Source: M55B127 sp035269185 | GTDB lineage: Bacteria > Bacillota > Halanaerobiia > Halanaerobiales > M55B127 | Direction of reading: 5' to 3' | NCBI GenBank assembly: GCA_964430875.1 | Contig: CAYSHP010000029.1 | Location: forward strand, 1 to 28,736 | DNA length: 28,736 nucleotides | Part shown: one piece after another, positions 1 through 8,030 of the stretch | Layout: every line of letters begins with the position of its first letter | Position numbering within the stretch: the first letter of the stretch is position 1 | Translations under genes and position numbers: made by a program | The notes under the pieces: generated by a model | Databases searched by the model: none | Told to the model about the DNA's origin: nothing | What the model saw: the letters and a program-made list of their open reading frames with translations, nothing else

Positions 1-206
1 CCAATAACTCTGGTTATCCTAAAGTAGGACCAGCCGGTAGTGGTGGAAAAGGCTTTATTTCATCCAGTAAGTTAGAAATGTCAAATGTAGACTTAGCCGA
101 ACAGTTTACTAAAATGATAACCTCACAAAGAGGTTTTCAGGCTAACTCTAAAGTAATTACAACTTCTGATGAAATGCTGCAGGGATTAGTTAATATTAAG
201 AGATAA
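1..206 (+). CDS. flgE: Flagellar hook protein FlgE, 3' end only
   Basis: Only the last 67 or so residues are present; the reading frame is already open at base 3 and stops with TAA at 204-206. The visible part has the conserved C-terminal signature of the hook/rod family: LEMSNVDLAEQFTKMI, then a Q-R-G-F-Q-A-N-S-K segment and a terminal DEMLQGLVNIKR. This coiled-coil-forming C-terminus packs into the core of the axial structure. The hook joins the basal body to the filament outside the cell. FlgE fits better than FlgG or FlgF because both of those occur separately later in the window and because flbD and motA follow directly, the usual order in Firmicutes. The N-terminus lies outside the window, so total length cannot be judged. 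Confidence 0.9.
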   Translation, partial: NNSGYPKVGPAGSGGKGFISSSKLEMSNVDLAEQFTKMITSQRGFQANSKVITTSDEMLQGLVNIKR

Positions 207-216
207 ATGATTATAA

Positions 217-240
217 GTGGGGCCTATTTCTAGGCCCCAC
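217..240 (+). promoter_or_regulatory. Perfect GC-rich hairpin between flgE and flbD
   Basis: Two 10-base arms, gtggggccta and taggccccac, are exact reverse complements around a TTTC loop. It begins 10 bases after the flgE stop and ends 27 bases before the flbD start. GC content is far above the surroundings. No T-run follows on either strand (the next bases are aatctaaacc), so it does not look like an ordinary intrinsic terminator. It may be an RNA processing or mRNA-stabilising structure, or an attenuator that lowers expression of flbD and later genes relative to the abundant hook protein. Function is inferred; the structure is seen directly. Confidence 0.6.
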
Positions 241-267
241 AATCTAAACCTAGGGGTAGGTGGTTTG

Positions 268-471
268 ATGATTAAGTTGGTTAGGCTAAATGGTGAAGAA
301 ATAACAGTAAATGCAGATCTGATAGAAACAGTTAAATCAACACCGGATACGATAGTTGAACTAACAACCCACAAAAGAATTTTAGTTCAAGATTCTGTTG
401 ATGAAGTGATAGACAAAGTAATTGATTATAAGCGTAAAATTTTTAACAGTCTTATGTTGGATAAGGAGTGA
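268..471 (+). CDS. flbD: FlbD-family small flagellar protein
   Basis: This 67-residue protein starts MIKLVRLNGEE and matches the short FlbD family found next to flgE and motA in Firmicutes and spirochaetes; the L-N-G-E-E-I-x-V-N-A-D-L-I-E-T-V core and the K-R-I-L-V-Q-D-S-V-D-E segment are typical. The family is small and cytoplasmic; its exact role is unsettled and it should not be confused with the Caulobacter NtrC-like FlbD. The ATG at 268 is chosen over an upstream GTG at 217 because a GGTAGGTGG ribosome binding site lies just before it and the upstream extension would run through the hairpin. It ends 5 bases before motA. Confidence 0.85.
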   Translation: MIKLVRLNGEEITVNADLIETVKSTPDTIVELTTHKRILVQDSVDEVIDKVIDYKRKIFNSLMLDKE

Positions 472-476
472 GTTAG

Positions 477-1289
477 ATGAATCTCAGTGTTGTAATAGGA
501 ATAGTATTAGGTGTGGTACTTATAGGGGGAGCTATCTTTTTAGGTGGCAATGCCATCATATTCTTAAGTGTACAGTCAATTATGATTGTACTGGGTGGTA
601 CCTTAGCTGGTACAATGGCCAGTTTTTCCCTTCCAGATCTTAAAAAAATACCATCACTCCTTAAAATAATATTTACACGTAATGCAATGGAAACTGATAG
701 TATAATTGAAATTCTAGTAAATCTAGCCAAAAAAGCCAGGAGAGAAGGCTTATTAACTCTTGAACAGGAAATTCAAGATATTGATGATCCTTTTTTAGAA
801 AAAGGTGTTCAACTAGTAGTTGATGGCACAGAACCTGAACTGGTAAAAGATATATTGGAAACAAAGTTATCGTATATGGAAACAAGGCATTCAGTTGGTA
901 AAGGTATCTTTGATAAGATGGGCCAACTTTCACCTGCATTTGGGATGATTGGTACTTTAATTGGTTTAATCCAGATGCTGAGTGAATTAGATGATCCCAG
1001 TAAACTTGGGGCTGGAATGGCTACCGCCTTAATCACTACCTTATATGGTGCCTTTTTAGCTAATCTGATATTCATACCCCTAGCTAATAAATTGAAGATG
1101 CAGAGTCAAGAAGAAGTATTAGTAAAGGAATTAATGATAGAAGGAATTCTATCAATACAAGCTGGTGAAAATCCACGTATTATAGAAGAAAAACTAAAAG
1201 CTTTCTTATCACAAGAAGGTTCAACTCAAGGTGAAACTGAACAAGAAGAACAAGTAAATACAAGTGAAGTGGTGGGTGAAAATGCCTAG
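477..1289 (+). CDS. motA: Flagellar stator protein MotA
   Basis: A 270-residue inner-membrane stator subunit that with MotB forms the ion channel driving rotation. Four hydrophobic segments are visible: roughly residues 3-22, 27-50, 150-170 and 183-203. The cytoplasmic loop between the second and third contains R-R-E-G-L-L-T-L-E, the charged region that contacts FliG in this family. Residues 152-160 (SPAFGMIGT) contain the conserved channel proline. The C-terminus is an acidic, glutamine-rich tail. It has a strong ATAAGGAGTGAG ribosome binding site inside the end of flbD and overlaps motB by 8 bases, indicating translational coupling. Whether it uses protons or sodium cannot be decided from sequence alone; a saline habitat would make sodium plausible. 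Confidence 0.95.
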   Translation: MNLSVVIGIVLGVVLIGGAIFLGGNAIIFLSVQSIMIVLGGTLAGTMASFSLPDLKKIPSLLKIIFTRNAMETDSIIEILVNLAKKARREGLLTLEQEIQDIDDPFLEKGVQLVVDGTEPELVKDILETKLSYMETRHSVGKGIFDKMGQLSPAFGMIGTLIGLIQMLSELDDPSKLGAGMATALITTLYGAFLANLIFIPLANKLKMQSQEEVLVKELMIEGILSIQAGENPRIIEEKLKAFLSQEGSTQGETEQEEQVNTSEVVGENA

Positions 1290-2022
1290 AAGAAAAAGGA
1301 AAAACGACCAAGAAGATAATAGTAGCGGTTCTCCTGCATGGATGACAACATTCGGTGATTTAATGACCCTGTTATTAGTGTTTTTCGTATTACTTTACTC
1401 ATTTTCTGTGATTGACTTAGAGAAGTTCCGTGGTTTCATGTCAGCTTTACAGAATCAATTAGGAGTAATGGAAGGCGGACGCACCATAAGTGAAAGTGAT
1501 GTATTAGACCAGGGTATGCAGGGAGAGAATTTTAACCCTTCTCAGAATAACTTGCGGCGGGTCTATAAGAATATGCAGGGTTTTATCAAGGAAAATGATC
1601 TACAGTCCAAGGTCAGTGTTGAAATGACTCAAAGGGGACTGGTAATTAGAATGACCGGTGAGATTCTCTATGATATTGGGGAGGCAATTATTAAACCCAC
1701 AGGCAAAAAAGTATTAGATGAAATTGGTAAAAATATTGAAGGTATTAATAATAATGTGAAGGTTGATGGACATACAGATAACTTACCGATTAATAATAAT
1801 CAGTATCCTTCCAATTGGGAGTTATCAACGGCAAGAGCAGTTAAAGTTATCAAGTATTTCATAGAAACTAGAGATATAATTCCTGCTCGTTTATCAGCAG
1901 CAGGCTATTCGAAATATAGACCACTTAAGGAAAATATTAACCCTGAAAATAGGGCCTTAAATAGAAGGGTCGAAGTGGTAATCATGAATACAATGCTACA
2001 ACAAGATGTTGGGAGTGGTTAA
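1282..2022 (+). CDS. motB: Flagellar stator protein MotB
   Basis: A 246-residue partner of MotA. A basic N-terminus (MPRRKRK) precedes one transmembrane helix at about residues 23-43; Asp26 in the motif FGDLMTLLLVFF corresponds to the ion-binding aspartate of the family. The plug/linker region follows, then an OmpA-like peptidoglycan-binding domain with HTDNLP (164-169) and a terminal NRRVEVVI, which anchors the stator to the cell wall. The ATG at 1282 is preferred over an in-frame GTG at 1264 because it sits behind GGTGGGTGA and the extra MKWWVK residues are unlike the family. It overlaps the motA stop by 8 bases, so the pair is probably made in fixed ratio. Confidence 0.95.
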   Translation: MPRRKRKNDQEDNSSGSPAWMTTFGDLMTLLLVFFVLLYSFSVIDLEKFRGFMSALQNQLGVMEGGRTISESDVLDQGMQGENFNPSQNNLRRVYKNMQGFIKENDLQSKVSVEMTQRGLVIRMTGEILYDIGEAIIKPTGKKVLDEIGKNIEGINNNVKVDGHTDNLPINNNQYPSNWELSTARAVKVIKYFIETRDIIPARLSAAGYSKYRPLKENINPENRALNRRVEVVIMNTMLQQDVGSG

Positions 2023-2024
2023 GA

Positions 2025-2507
2025 TTGGCTGAAGAAGAAGAAAATAGTGGATTAATGAAATTAATAATCATAGCTGTTTCAATAATAATTGTACTGTCAC
2101 TAATTGGATTTGTAATGGTGAAATTTGTTAATCCAGAACAGGTTAGCCTAGGTGGCTTAACTGGTGGAGATGAGGAAGAACAAAAAGAAGAAGAAGCAAA
2201 TAATGAAATAGGTCCAACCTATCAGTTGGGTGATTTTACAGTTAACTTTGCAGAAGAAAATAACTTCAATTTTTTAAAGGCCAGTATTACTTTCGAAGTC
2301 AGCCACGAAAAATTGGTGGAAGAATTAAATAAAAGAAACCCACAGATTCGAGATTTGGTAATATCAATATTAAGGGCACAATCATCTAGTGATATTAAAG
2401 CCCCTTCTACAAAAAGTATTAAAGATGAAATCAAAACAAGAGTTAACGAAAAATTAAACACAGGCGAAATTAATAGTGTCTGGTTTACCCAATTGGTTAT
2501 TCAGTAA
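2025..2507 (+). CDS. fliL: Flagellar basal body-associated protein FliL
   Basis: A 160-residue single-span membrane protein: short acidic cytoplasmic N-terminus (MAEEEENSG), one transmembrane helix at about residues 11-32, a charged linker rich in Glu, then a periplasmic domain containing Y-Q-L-G-D-F-T-V-N-F and S-I-L-R-A-Q, typical of FliL. FliL surrounds the stator and supports torque. The start is TTG at 2025, two bases after the motB stop, with GGGAGTGG at 2011-2018 as ribosome binding site; no better ATG fits because the next one lies inside the helix region. Position between motB and fliM is the standard Firmicute order. Confidence 0.9.
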   Translation: MAEEEENSGLMKLIIIAVSIIIVLSLIGFVMVKFVNPEQVSLGGLTGGDEEEQKEEEANNEIGPTYQLGDFTVNFAEENNFNFLKASITFEVSHEKLVEELNKRNPQIRDLVISILRAQSSSDIKAPSTKSIKDEIKTRVNEKLNTGEINSVWFTQLVIQ

Positions 2508-2519
2508 GGAGGACATGTA

Positions 2520-3530
2520 ATGGCAGATTCTGAAGTTCTCAATCAAAATGAAATAGATTCACTACTAAATGCTTTGGATTCTGGCAATGTAGATGTCGAA
2601 GAAATGAAAGAAAGTAGTGAAACAGATAATGTAAAAAAATATGATTTCAGAAGGCCTAATAAGCTGTCAAAAGAACAGATGAGGACCCTTCAGATGATTC
2701 ATGAAAACTTTGCTAGATTACTTACTACAAGTTTATCTACTCGTTTAAGAAGTATGGTTAGTTTTGAAGTTGCTTCTATTGAGCAGCTTTCTTATAGAGA
2801 ATTTATAAGATCACTACCAGAACCAACTATTATAGGTATCTCTGAACTTGATCCGTTGGATGGTCAATTCATATTTGAAATCAACCCGGAAGTGGGTTTT
2901 ACCATTATAGATAGACTATTTGGGGGACTCGGTAAACCTATTGATGAGATAAGATCTTTTACAGATATTGAACAGGTAGTATTAAAAAAGGCTCTTAACT
3001 GGGTAATGAATAGTTTTACAGAAGCCTGGGAAAATCTAATAGAAATTAATCCAAGATTAAGAGAATTGGAATCAAATCCCCAGTTTACTCAGATCGTACC
3101 TGATAATGATATGACAATTATTATAACACTATCAGCAACTGTGGCCGATAGTGAAGGTCTAGTAAATATCTGTATACCATATATTATGTTAGAACCAATA
3201 GTTTCACATCTAAATGCCCAGCATTGGTTTTCGAGTACCAGAAAAGAAAAGACGAATGAACACCTTGAAAAACTAAAAGAGCGTGTTAAAAAAGCGAAGG
3301 TCAAGCTTTTTGCAGAACTTGGTGCTACTGATTTAACGGTAGAAGATATACTTTATCTTAAACAGGGGGATATTGTAAAGCTAAATAAAAAAGTAAAAGA
3401 GCCAATAGATGTAAGGGTGGGAAAAATTAAAAAGTTTAAAGCTATTCCAGGTAATTTTAATAAACAACATGCATTAAAGATCGTGAAAGTCGAAACTGAA
3501 GTTACGGAGGAAGGTGATTTAGATGAGTAA
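2520..3530 (+). CDS. fliM: Flagellar motor switch protein FliM
   Basis: A 336-residue C-ring protein. The N-terminus contains EIDSLLNAL at residues 11-19, the conserved peptide that binds phosphorylated CheY, followed by a linker and Y-D-F-R-R-P-N-K-L, the start of the CheC-like middle domain. The last 80 or so residues form the SpoA/FliN-like domain that assembles with FliY. FliM sets rotation direction in response to CheY. An AAGGAGGA ribosome binding site lies just upstream of the ATG. The end overlaps fliY by 8 bases. The intact CheY-binding peptide implies that a chemotaxis system exists elsewhere in the genome, as none is encoded in this window. Confidence 0.95.
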   Translation: MADSEVLNQNEIDSLLNALDSGNVDVEEMKESSETDNVKKYDFRRPNKLSKEQMRTLQMIHENFARLLTTSLSTRLRSMVSFEVASIEQLSYREFIRSLPEPTIIGISELDPLDGQFIFEINPEVGFTIIDRLFGGLGKPIDEIRSFTDIEQVVLKKALNWVMNSFTEAWENLIEINPRLRELESNPQFTQIVPDNDMTIIITLSATVADSEGLVNICIPYIMLEPIVSHLNAQHWFSSTRKEKTNEHLEKLKERVKKAKVKLFAELGATDLTVEDILYLKQGDIVKLNKKVKEPIDVRVGKIKKFKAIPGNFNKQHALKIVKVETEVTEEGDLDE

Positions 3531-4698
3531 TGGGGATGGACAATTATCTCAAGAAGAAATTGATTCTTTAATAAATTCGGACGGAGATGATGATGTAGAA
3601 CAAACTGAAGAGTTAACTGAAGAAGAAGTGGATATAATAGGTGAGATTGGTAATATTGCAATGGGTTCAGCTGCTACAGCTTTATTTACCCTACTTAATA
3701 AAAAAGTTGATATTACTGCTCCCAAGGTTGATATAAGTACCTTTAAAGAAATCGTATCTGATTATTCGCGTCCCTTTGTATTAGTTAAGGTTGAATACAT
3801 AGAAGGATTAGAAGGGCTTAACCTTCTTATGTTAGATTCAAAAGATGCTGCGATTATTGCCGATTTAATGATGGGTGGTAGTGGAGAAGATATGGAAGCA
3901 GATACCGAATTAGATGAGATCCATTTAAGTGCGGTGGGGGAAGCAATGAACCAGATGATGGGTTCTTCATCAACTTCAATTTCAAATATTATCGATAAAG
4001 TAGTAAATATTTCTCCACCAGAACCAATATTTGATGTGGATATAGAGAAATTTGATAATGATTATTTTGATAATGATGACTTTTTAGTAGTTACTTCTTT
4101 TGATCTTAAAATAGGTAATCTAATTGATAGTACTTTTAAACAGTTAGCTCCCTTAAAATTTACTAAAAAATTGATTAAGAACTTGCAGTCAAATAATGAG
4201 GGATTAACTGCTAAATCTGATAATTCCATGCAGTCCAATATTTCTCAGGTCGCTGAAAAAAGTGGTACTAAAGAAAAAGAAGAGAAACAAGAAAAACCTA
4301 AAAAGAAAAAGGCTACAGCTAAAGCAAAGGCCAGTGCTTCAACTGCTTCTAGTTCGAGCGGTCAGCTTAAAAGTTCTGAAAAAGTAGATGTACAGGAAGC
4401 CCAGTTTCCTGAATTTGGTGGTAAACAAGGTGCAAGTTTACCTCAGAACATGGAACTGTTAAAAGATGTGCCTTTAACAGTAACAGTTAGATTAGGTAAG
4501 TCTAGAATGACAATAAGTGAAGTTCTTGATTTAGGTGAAGGCTCAATTATTGAACTTGATAAGTTAGCCGGTGAATTAGTTGATCTTTATGTAAATGGTA
4601 AACTAATTGCTAAAGGAGAAGTTGTAGTCATAGATGAAAGCTTTGGCTTTAGAGTCAAAGATATAATTAGTCCAGCCGAAAGAATCAGTGAAATATAA
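3523..4698 (+). CDS. fliY: Motor switch protein and CheY-P phosphatase FliY
   Basis: A 391-residue fusion typical of Firmicutes: an N-terminal EIDSLI peptide (residues 12-17), a CheC-like phosphatase region (about 30-215), a low-complexity linker rich in Lys, Ala and Ser (about 230-285), and a C-terminal FliN/SpoA domain (about 310-391). Both CheC active sites are complete: D37-x3-E41-x2-N44 with P67 23 residues later, and S136-x3-E140-x2-N143 with P166 23 residues later. It should therefore dephosphorylate CheY-P at the switch as well as form the C-ring. The linker is long and very basic. The start overlaps the fliM end; the ribosome binding site is GGAGGAAGGTG inside fliM. Confidence 0.95.
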   Translation: MSNGDGQLSQEEIDSLINSDGDDDVEQTEELTEEEVDIIGEIGNIAMGSAATALFTLLNKKVDITAPKVDISTFKEIVSDYSRPFVLVKVEYIEGLEGLNLLMLDSKDAAIIADLMMGGSGEDMEADTELDEIHLSAVGEAMNQMMGSSSTSISNIIDKVVNISPPEPIFDVDIEKFDNDYFDNDDFLVVTSFDLKIGNLIDSTFKQLAPLKFTKKLIKNLQSNNEGLTAKSDNSMQSNISQVAEKSGTKEKEEKQEKPKKKKATAKAKASASTASSSSGQLKSSEKVDVQEAQFPEFGGKQGASLPQNMELLKDVPLTVTVRLGKSRMTISEVLDLGEGSIIELDKLAGELVDLYVNGKLIAKGEVVVIDESFGFRVKDIISPAERISEI

Positions 4699-4710
4699 AA
4701 GGAGTACAAT

Positions 4711-5073
4711 ATGAATTATACTTTTGAAATTTTAAAGATAGGCTTTTATTTATTAGTTGTAGTAGGTATCATATATTTTTTAAGTGTATTATTTAAAAAA
4801 AATGTTTTAAGTGTGCAGTCTAGTAAACATCTCAAACTAATAGATAAACTATATATGGGTTCAAAAACAGGTTTATTTTTAATAGAAGTAAATGATGAGA
4901 TTATTTTAATCAGTCAGACTGAAAATAAGATTGAGAAGTTAGATAAATGGAAGAAAGTTAATTTTGACTTTGATATTGAAGAGTTAAGGGAATCTAATGA
5001 AAGCAAACAAGCTCAATTTAAGGAGTTTTTTATGAAGTATTTAGGGAGGAACGACAGTGATTCAGACCAATAA
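4711..5073 (+). CDS. fliO: Flagellar biosynthesis protein FliO
   Basis: A 120-residue protein with one transmembrane helix at about residues 8-28, then a cytoplasmic region with L-K-L-I-D-K-L-Y-M-G-S-K-T-G-L-F-L-I-E-V, the characteristic FliO beta segment. FliO is a chaperone-like helper in assembling the FliP-FliR export gate. It is divergent at sequence level in all bacteria, so the call rests on length, topology, this motif and position immediately before fliP. AAAGGAGT precedes the ATG. The 3' end overlaps the fliP start by 17 bases. There is no cheY gene between fliY and fliO, unlike Bacillus subtilis. Confidence 0.85.
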   Translation: MNYTFEILKIGFYLLVVVGIIYFLSVLFKKNVLSVQSSKHLKLIDKLYMGSKTGLFLIEVNDEIILISQTENKIEKLDKWKKVNFDFDIEELRESNESKQAQFKEFFMKYLGRNDSDSDQ

Positions 5074-5830
5074 GAAGTATTTAATTATAATACTGATCTT
5101 ATTTATTCTCTTCAGTTTAAATACAGCAGTCAATGCACAAGAAGGTTTTAATATTCCTGATATAAACTTAGATATTTCTTCTCCCAATCAAGAAGGGGGA
5201 GGTAATGATCTAGTTTTATCACTAAGGATACTCGGACTGCTTACAGTCCTTTCACTGGCGCCTGCCATAGTGATCATGTTTACTTCTTTTACCAGGATAA
5301 TAATTGTATTTTCAATTATTAAAAGGGCCTTATCAATTAGGAATATGCCTCCTAATCAGGTTTTAATTGGTCTAGCTATCTTTTTAACAATATTTATTAT
5401 GGCACCGGTCTGGCAGTCCGTTAACACCGAGGCCTTACAACCATATCTGAATGAAGAAATAAGTATCGACCAGGCCTATAATAGAACAGAAGAACCTTTA
5501 AGGAACTTTATGTTTGATCAAACCAATGAAGATTCAATTGCCCTTTTTGTAGATATGGCAGAGCTGGAAAGACCGGAAAACCGAGAGGATATACCGCTTT
5601 ATGTTTTAATCCCGGCTTTTTTAACAAATGAGATTAAAATTGCCTTTCAAATAGGCTTTATGATCTATATTCCATTTTTGATGATAGATATGATTGTAGC
5701 CAGTATATTAATGTCCATGGGCATGATGATGCTGCCACCCGTTATAATATCATTACCATTTAAAATATTATTATTTGTCTTGGTAGACGGTTGGTATCTA
5801 ATTATCAACTCATTAGTAGAGACATTTTAA
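5057..5830 (+). CDS. fliP: Flagellar export gate protein FliP
   Basis: A 257-residue core component of the type III export gate. It has a cleavable-looking signal peptide (residues 1-28, ending V-N-A-Q), then family hallmarks: L-R-I-L-G-L-L-T-V-L-S-L-A-P-A, F-T-S-F-T-R-I-I-I-V, N-M-P-P-N-Q-V-L-I-G-L-A-I-F-L-T, and near the end M-S-M-G-M-M-M-L-P-P-V-I-I-S-L-P-F-K. Four membrane helices are visible besides the signal peptide. The start is GTG at 5057 with GGGAGGA at 5044-5050, inside fliO. It forms the helical pore with FliQ and FliR encoded just downstream. Confidence 0.95.
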   Translation: MIQTNKKYLIIILILFILFSLNTAVNAQEGFNIPDINLDISSPNQEGGGNDLVLSLRILGLLTVLSLAPAIVIMFTSFTRIIIVFSIIKRALSIRNMPPNQVLIGLAIFLTIFIMAPVWQSVNTEALQPYLNEEISIDQAYNRTEEPLRNFMFDQTNEDSIALFVDMAELERPENREDIPLYVLIPAFLTNEIKIAFQIGFMIYIPFLMIDMIVASILMSMGMMMLPPVIISLPFKILLFVLVDGWYLIINSLVETF

Positions 5831-5843
5831 GGAGAGATTAAAG

Positions 5844-6113
5844 TTGGATCAAGGTGTTGTTATAGATATTGGAAGACAATCTTTATATATTGTATTAACC
5901 GTAATTGCCCCGGTGTTAGGAGCAGGCCTTCTAACCGGTTTAATCGTGGCAATCTTACAGGCTACTACACAAATTCAGGAACAAACTTTGGCTTTTGTAC
6001 CTAAAATATTTGCAGTTTTAGCTGCTATAGCATTTTTAGGTCCCTGGATATTAACAACAGTGGTTGACTTTGTAACAGAACTTTTTAGAAGTATACCGCT
6101 TTACATAGGATAG
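5844..6113 (+). CDS. fliQ: Flagellar export gate protein FliQ
   Basis: An 89-residue protein with two transmembrane helices (about residues 15-38 and 50-75), the usual size and layout of FliQ. Motifs A-T-T-Q-I-Q-E-Q-T-L-A-F-V-P-K and the terminal F-R-S-I-P are characteristic. It is part of the FliPQR export channel. The start is TTG at 5844, 13 bases after the fliP stop, with GGAGAGAT as ribosome binding site. Confidence 0.95.
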   Translation: MDQGVVIDIGRQSLYIVLTVIAPVLGAGLLTGLIVAILQATTQIQEQTLAFVPKIFAVLAAIAFLGPWILTTVVDFVTELFRSIPLYIG

Positions 6114-6124
6114 GATGAATTAAG

Positions 6125-6913
6125 ATGCCGGCAAATATCTTAGCACCCAATTTAATTTACTTTTTCTTTTTGATTATGGCCAGATACTTCGGAATATTTT
6201 TAATAACTCCTATCTTCAGCAGTATTGTAGTTTTAAGACAGGTTAAAATTATCTTAGCACTACTTATGGCTTTAATAACTTTCTTATTAACTTATCAAAC
6301 AGCTAATATTGCTGCCCCGACCAATGATTTGACAGTAATCATATTTATAATAAAAGAGCTTTCGATAGGTTTGTTTATGGGGTTTATCATCTATTTATTT
6401 TTTGCAGCTATTCAGTTAGCTGGCCAGTTTATAGATTTAAGAATGGGTTTTAGAATCGCTAATGTAGTTGACCCGATGAGTGGAGCTTCTTCTCCTATTA
6501 TCGGTCAGTTCAAAAATATATTCACTATTTTAATATTTTTATCAATTAATGGTCATCTCATGATAATTAGAAGCTTGAATAAATCATTTAATATTATACC
6601 GATTGGTGAAATTACTTATAGTAATACTTTATGGCAGTTTCTCTTTAGACGCAGTGCCGATTTATTTATCATTGGTTTTAAGATTGCTTTACCGATTATG
6701 GGGACATTGTTTATCGTAGATATCATGTTAGGCTTTTTAGCAAGAGCCGTTCCCCAGATGAATATCTTTATTATTGGTTTACCTTTAAAAATATTGATTG
6801 GATTTATTTTATTAATCCTTTCATTTGAAATTTTAATATACTATTTTTCCGATATCTTAAACAACGGTTTAGATCAATTAATCCAACTTATAAATATTAT
6901 GGGCTCGACTTAA
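6125..6913 (+). CDS. fliR: Flagellar export gate protein FliR
   Basis: A 262-residue, strongly hydrophobic protein with about six transmembrane segments, the usual length for FliR. Family signatures include M-A-R-Y-F-G-I-F-L-I-T-P-I-F near the N-terminus, K-E-L-S-I-G-L-F-M-G-F, D-L-R-M-G-F-R-I-A-N-V-V-D-P in the middle and R-A-V-P-Q-M-N-I-F-I-I-G-L-P-L-K late. FliR closes the FliP/FliQ helix in the export gate and contacts FlhB, which is encoded 17 bases downstream. The start ATG lies 11 bases after the fliQ stop behind AGGATG. Confidence 0.95.
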   Translation: MPANILAPNLIYFFFLIMARYFGIFLITPIFSSIVVLRQVKIILALLMALITFLLTYQTANIAAPTNDLTVIIFIIKELSIGLFMGFIIYLFFAAIQLAGQFIDLRMGFRIANVVDPMSGASSPIIGQFKNIFTILIFLSINGHLMIIRSLNKSFNIIPIGEITYSNTLWQFLFRRSADLFIIGFKIALPIMGTLFIVDIMLGFLARAVPQMNIFIIGLPLKILIGFILLILSFEILIYYFSDILNNGLDQLIQLINIMGST

Positions 6914-6930
6914 AAAGGAAAGGATAAAAT

Positions 6931-7995
6931 ATGGCAGATGACTCTACAGGGCAAAAAACTGAAGAACCCACGCCGAAGCGGAAGCGGGAAGCACGGGAAA
7001 AAGGCCAGGTGGCCAAAAGCCAGGAATTAAATCAGGCATTTACTTTATTAGCCAGTTTTTCAATCCTGTATATCCTATTTGCAGGTATGATGGATTCTTT
7101 GACGATGAAGGTAACAAGTTTTTTATCATTTGATTCTGTGATGGAGATTAACATAGCTTCAGCTTACAATATTTTGATGGAAACAATCTATTATGTAGCC
7201 ACTTTAGTGGCACCTGTGATGATTGCCTCAGCTGTGATGGGTATCATTATTAACTTTACTCAAGTTGGACCATTGTTTAGCGGTGAAAGCCTTAAACCCA
7301 AACTGGATAGTTTGAATATTATAAAGGGTTTTGGTAAATTATTTTCAATAAAGACTTTAGTTGAAATGGTAAAGTCTATATTAAAAATAATGATAATTGC
7401 AGGAATAGCCTACTTTTATTTGAGAAATTCAATTACAGATCTAATAACAATGACCGAACAGGGTTTACATCCTGCTTTAATGATGATTGGGAATGTAATC
7501 TATAAAGCAGCCGTTGCAATTACCATCTTTTTAGTAGGAGTAGGAGTTTTAGATTTCCTTTATCAAAAATGGGAACACAAACGCAATCTAAAGATGTCTA
7601 AATATGAAGTGAAACAGGAAAGAAAAGAGATGGAGGGCGACCCACAACTTAAACAGCGCAGAAAAGAAAAACAAAGACAGATGAGTTTAAATAGGATGAT
7701 GTCCGAAGTAGAAAATGCAGATGTAGTAATTACTAACCCGACCCATATTGCTGTTGCCTTAAAGTTTGATATTAAAGAGATGGAGGCACCTAAAGTATTA
7801 GCTAAAGGGGAAGGTTATGTAGCCTTAAAGTTAAAAGAGAAAGCTAAAGAAGTTGATATTGAAATAGTGGAAAACAAACCATTAGCCCGTTCACTAAACA
7901 AAATGTGTGAAATTGGCGACTTTATTCCAGAAGAATTATTTGAAGCAGTTGCAGAAATATTAGCATATGTGTACAAGAAAGAAAACAGATATTAA
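6931..7995 (+). CDS. flhB: Flagellar export switch protein FlhB
   Basis: A 354-residue protein with an N-terminal basic segment (G-Q-K-T-E-E-P-T-P-K-R), four membrane helices, and a cytoplasmic domain containing the autocleavage motif NPTH at residues 269-272. Cleavage between Asn and Pro switches export from rod/hook to filament substrates. All residues around the motif (V-I-T-N-P-T-H-I-A-V-A-L) are conserved, so the switch should work. The cytoplasmic region before the motif is very rich in Lys, Arg and Glu, as usual. The ribosome binding site is AAAGGAAAGG. Thirty-five bases separate it from flhA. Confidence 0.95.
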   Translation: MADDSTGQKTEEPTPKRKREAREKGQVAKSQELNQAFTLLASFSILYILFAGMMDSLTMKVTSFLSFDSVMEINIASAYNILMETIYYVATLVAPVMIASAVMGIIINFTQVGPLFSGESLKPKLDSLNIIKGFGKLFSIKTLVEMVKSILKIMIIAGIAYFYLRNSITDLITMTEQGLHPALMMIGNVIYKAAVAITIFLVGVGVLDFLYQKWEHKRNLKMSKYEVKQERKEMEGDPQLKQRRKEKQRQMSLNRMMSEVENADVVITNPTHIAVALKFDIKEMEAPKVLAKGEGYVALKLKEKAKEVDIEIVENKPLARSLNKMCEIGDFIPEELFEAVAEILAYVYKKENRY

Positions 7996-8030
7996 TTATC
8001 CTTAAATTTATATTTGGAGGTTTACTTTAA

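Noticed and set aside
217..240. Intrinsic terminator after flgE
   Set aside because: The hairpin is strong but no T-run follows on either strand.
473..730. Open frames on the - strand inside flagellar genes (for example 473-730, 673-1075, 3353-3661)
   Set aside because: They mirror confidently identified + strand genes, lack ribosome binding sites and have no recognisable motifs.
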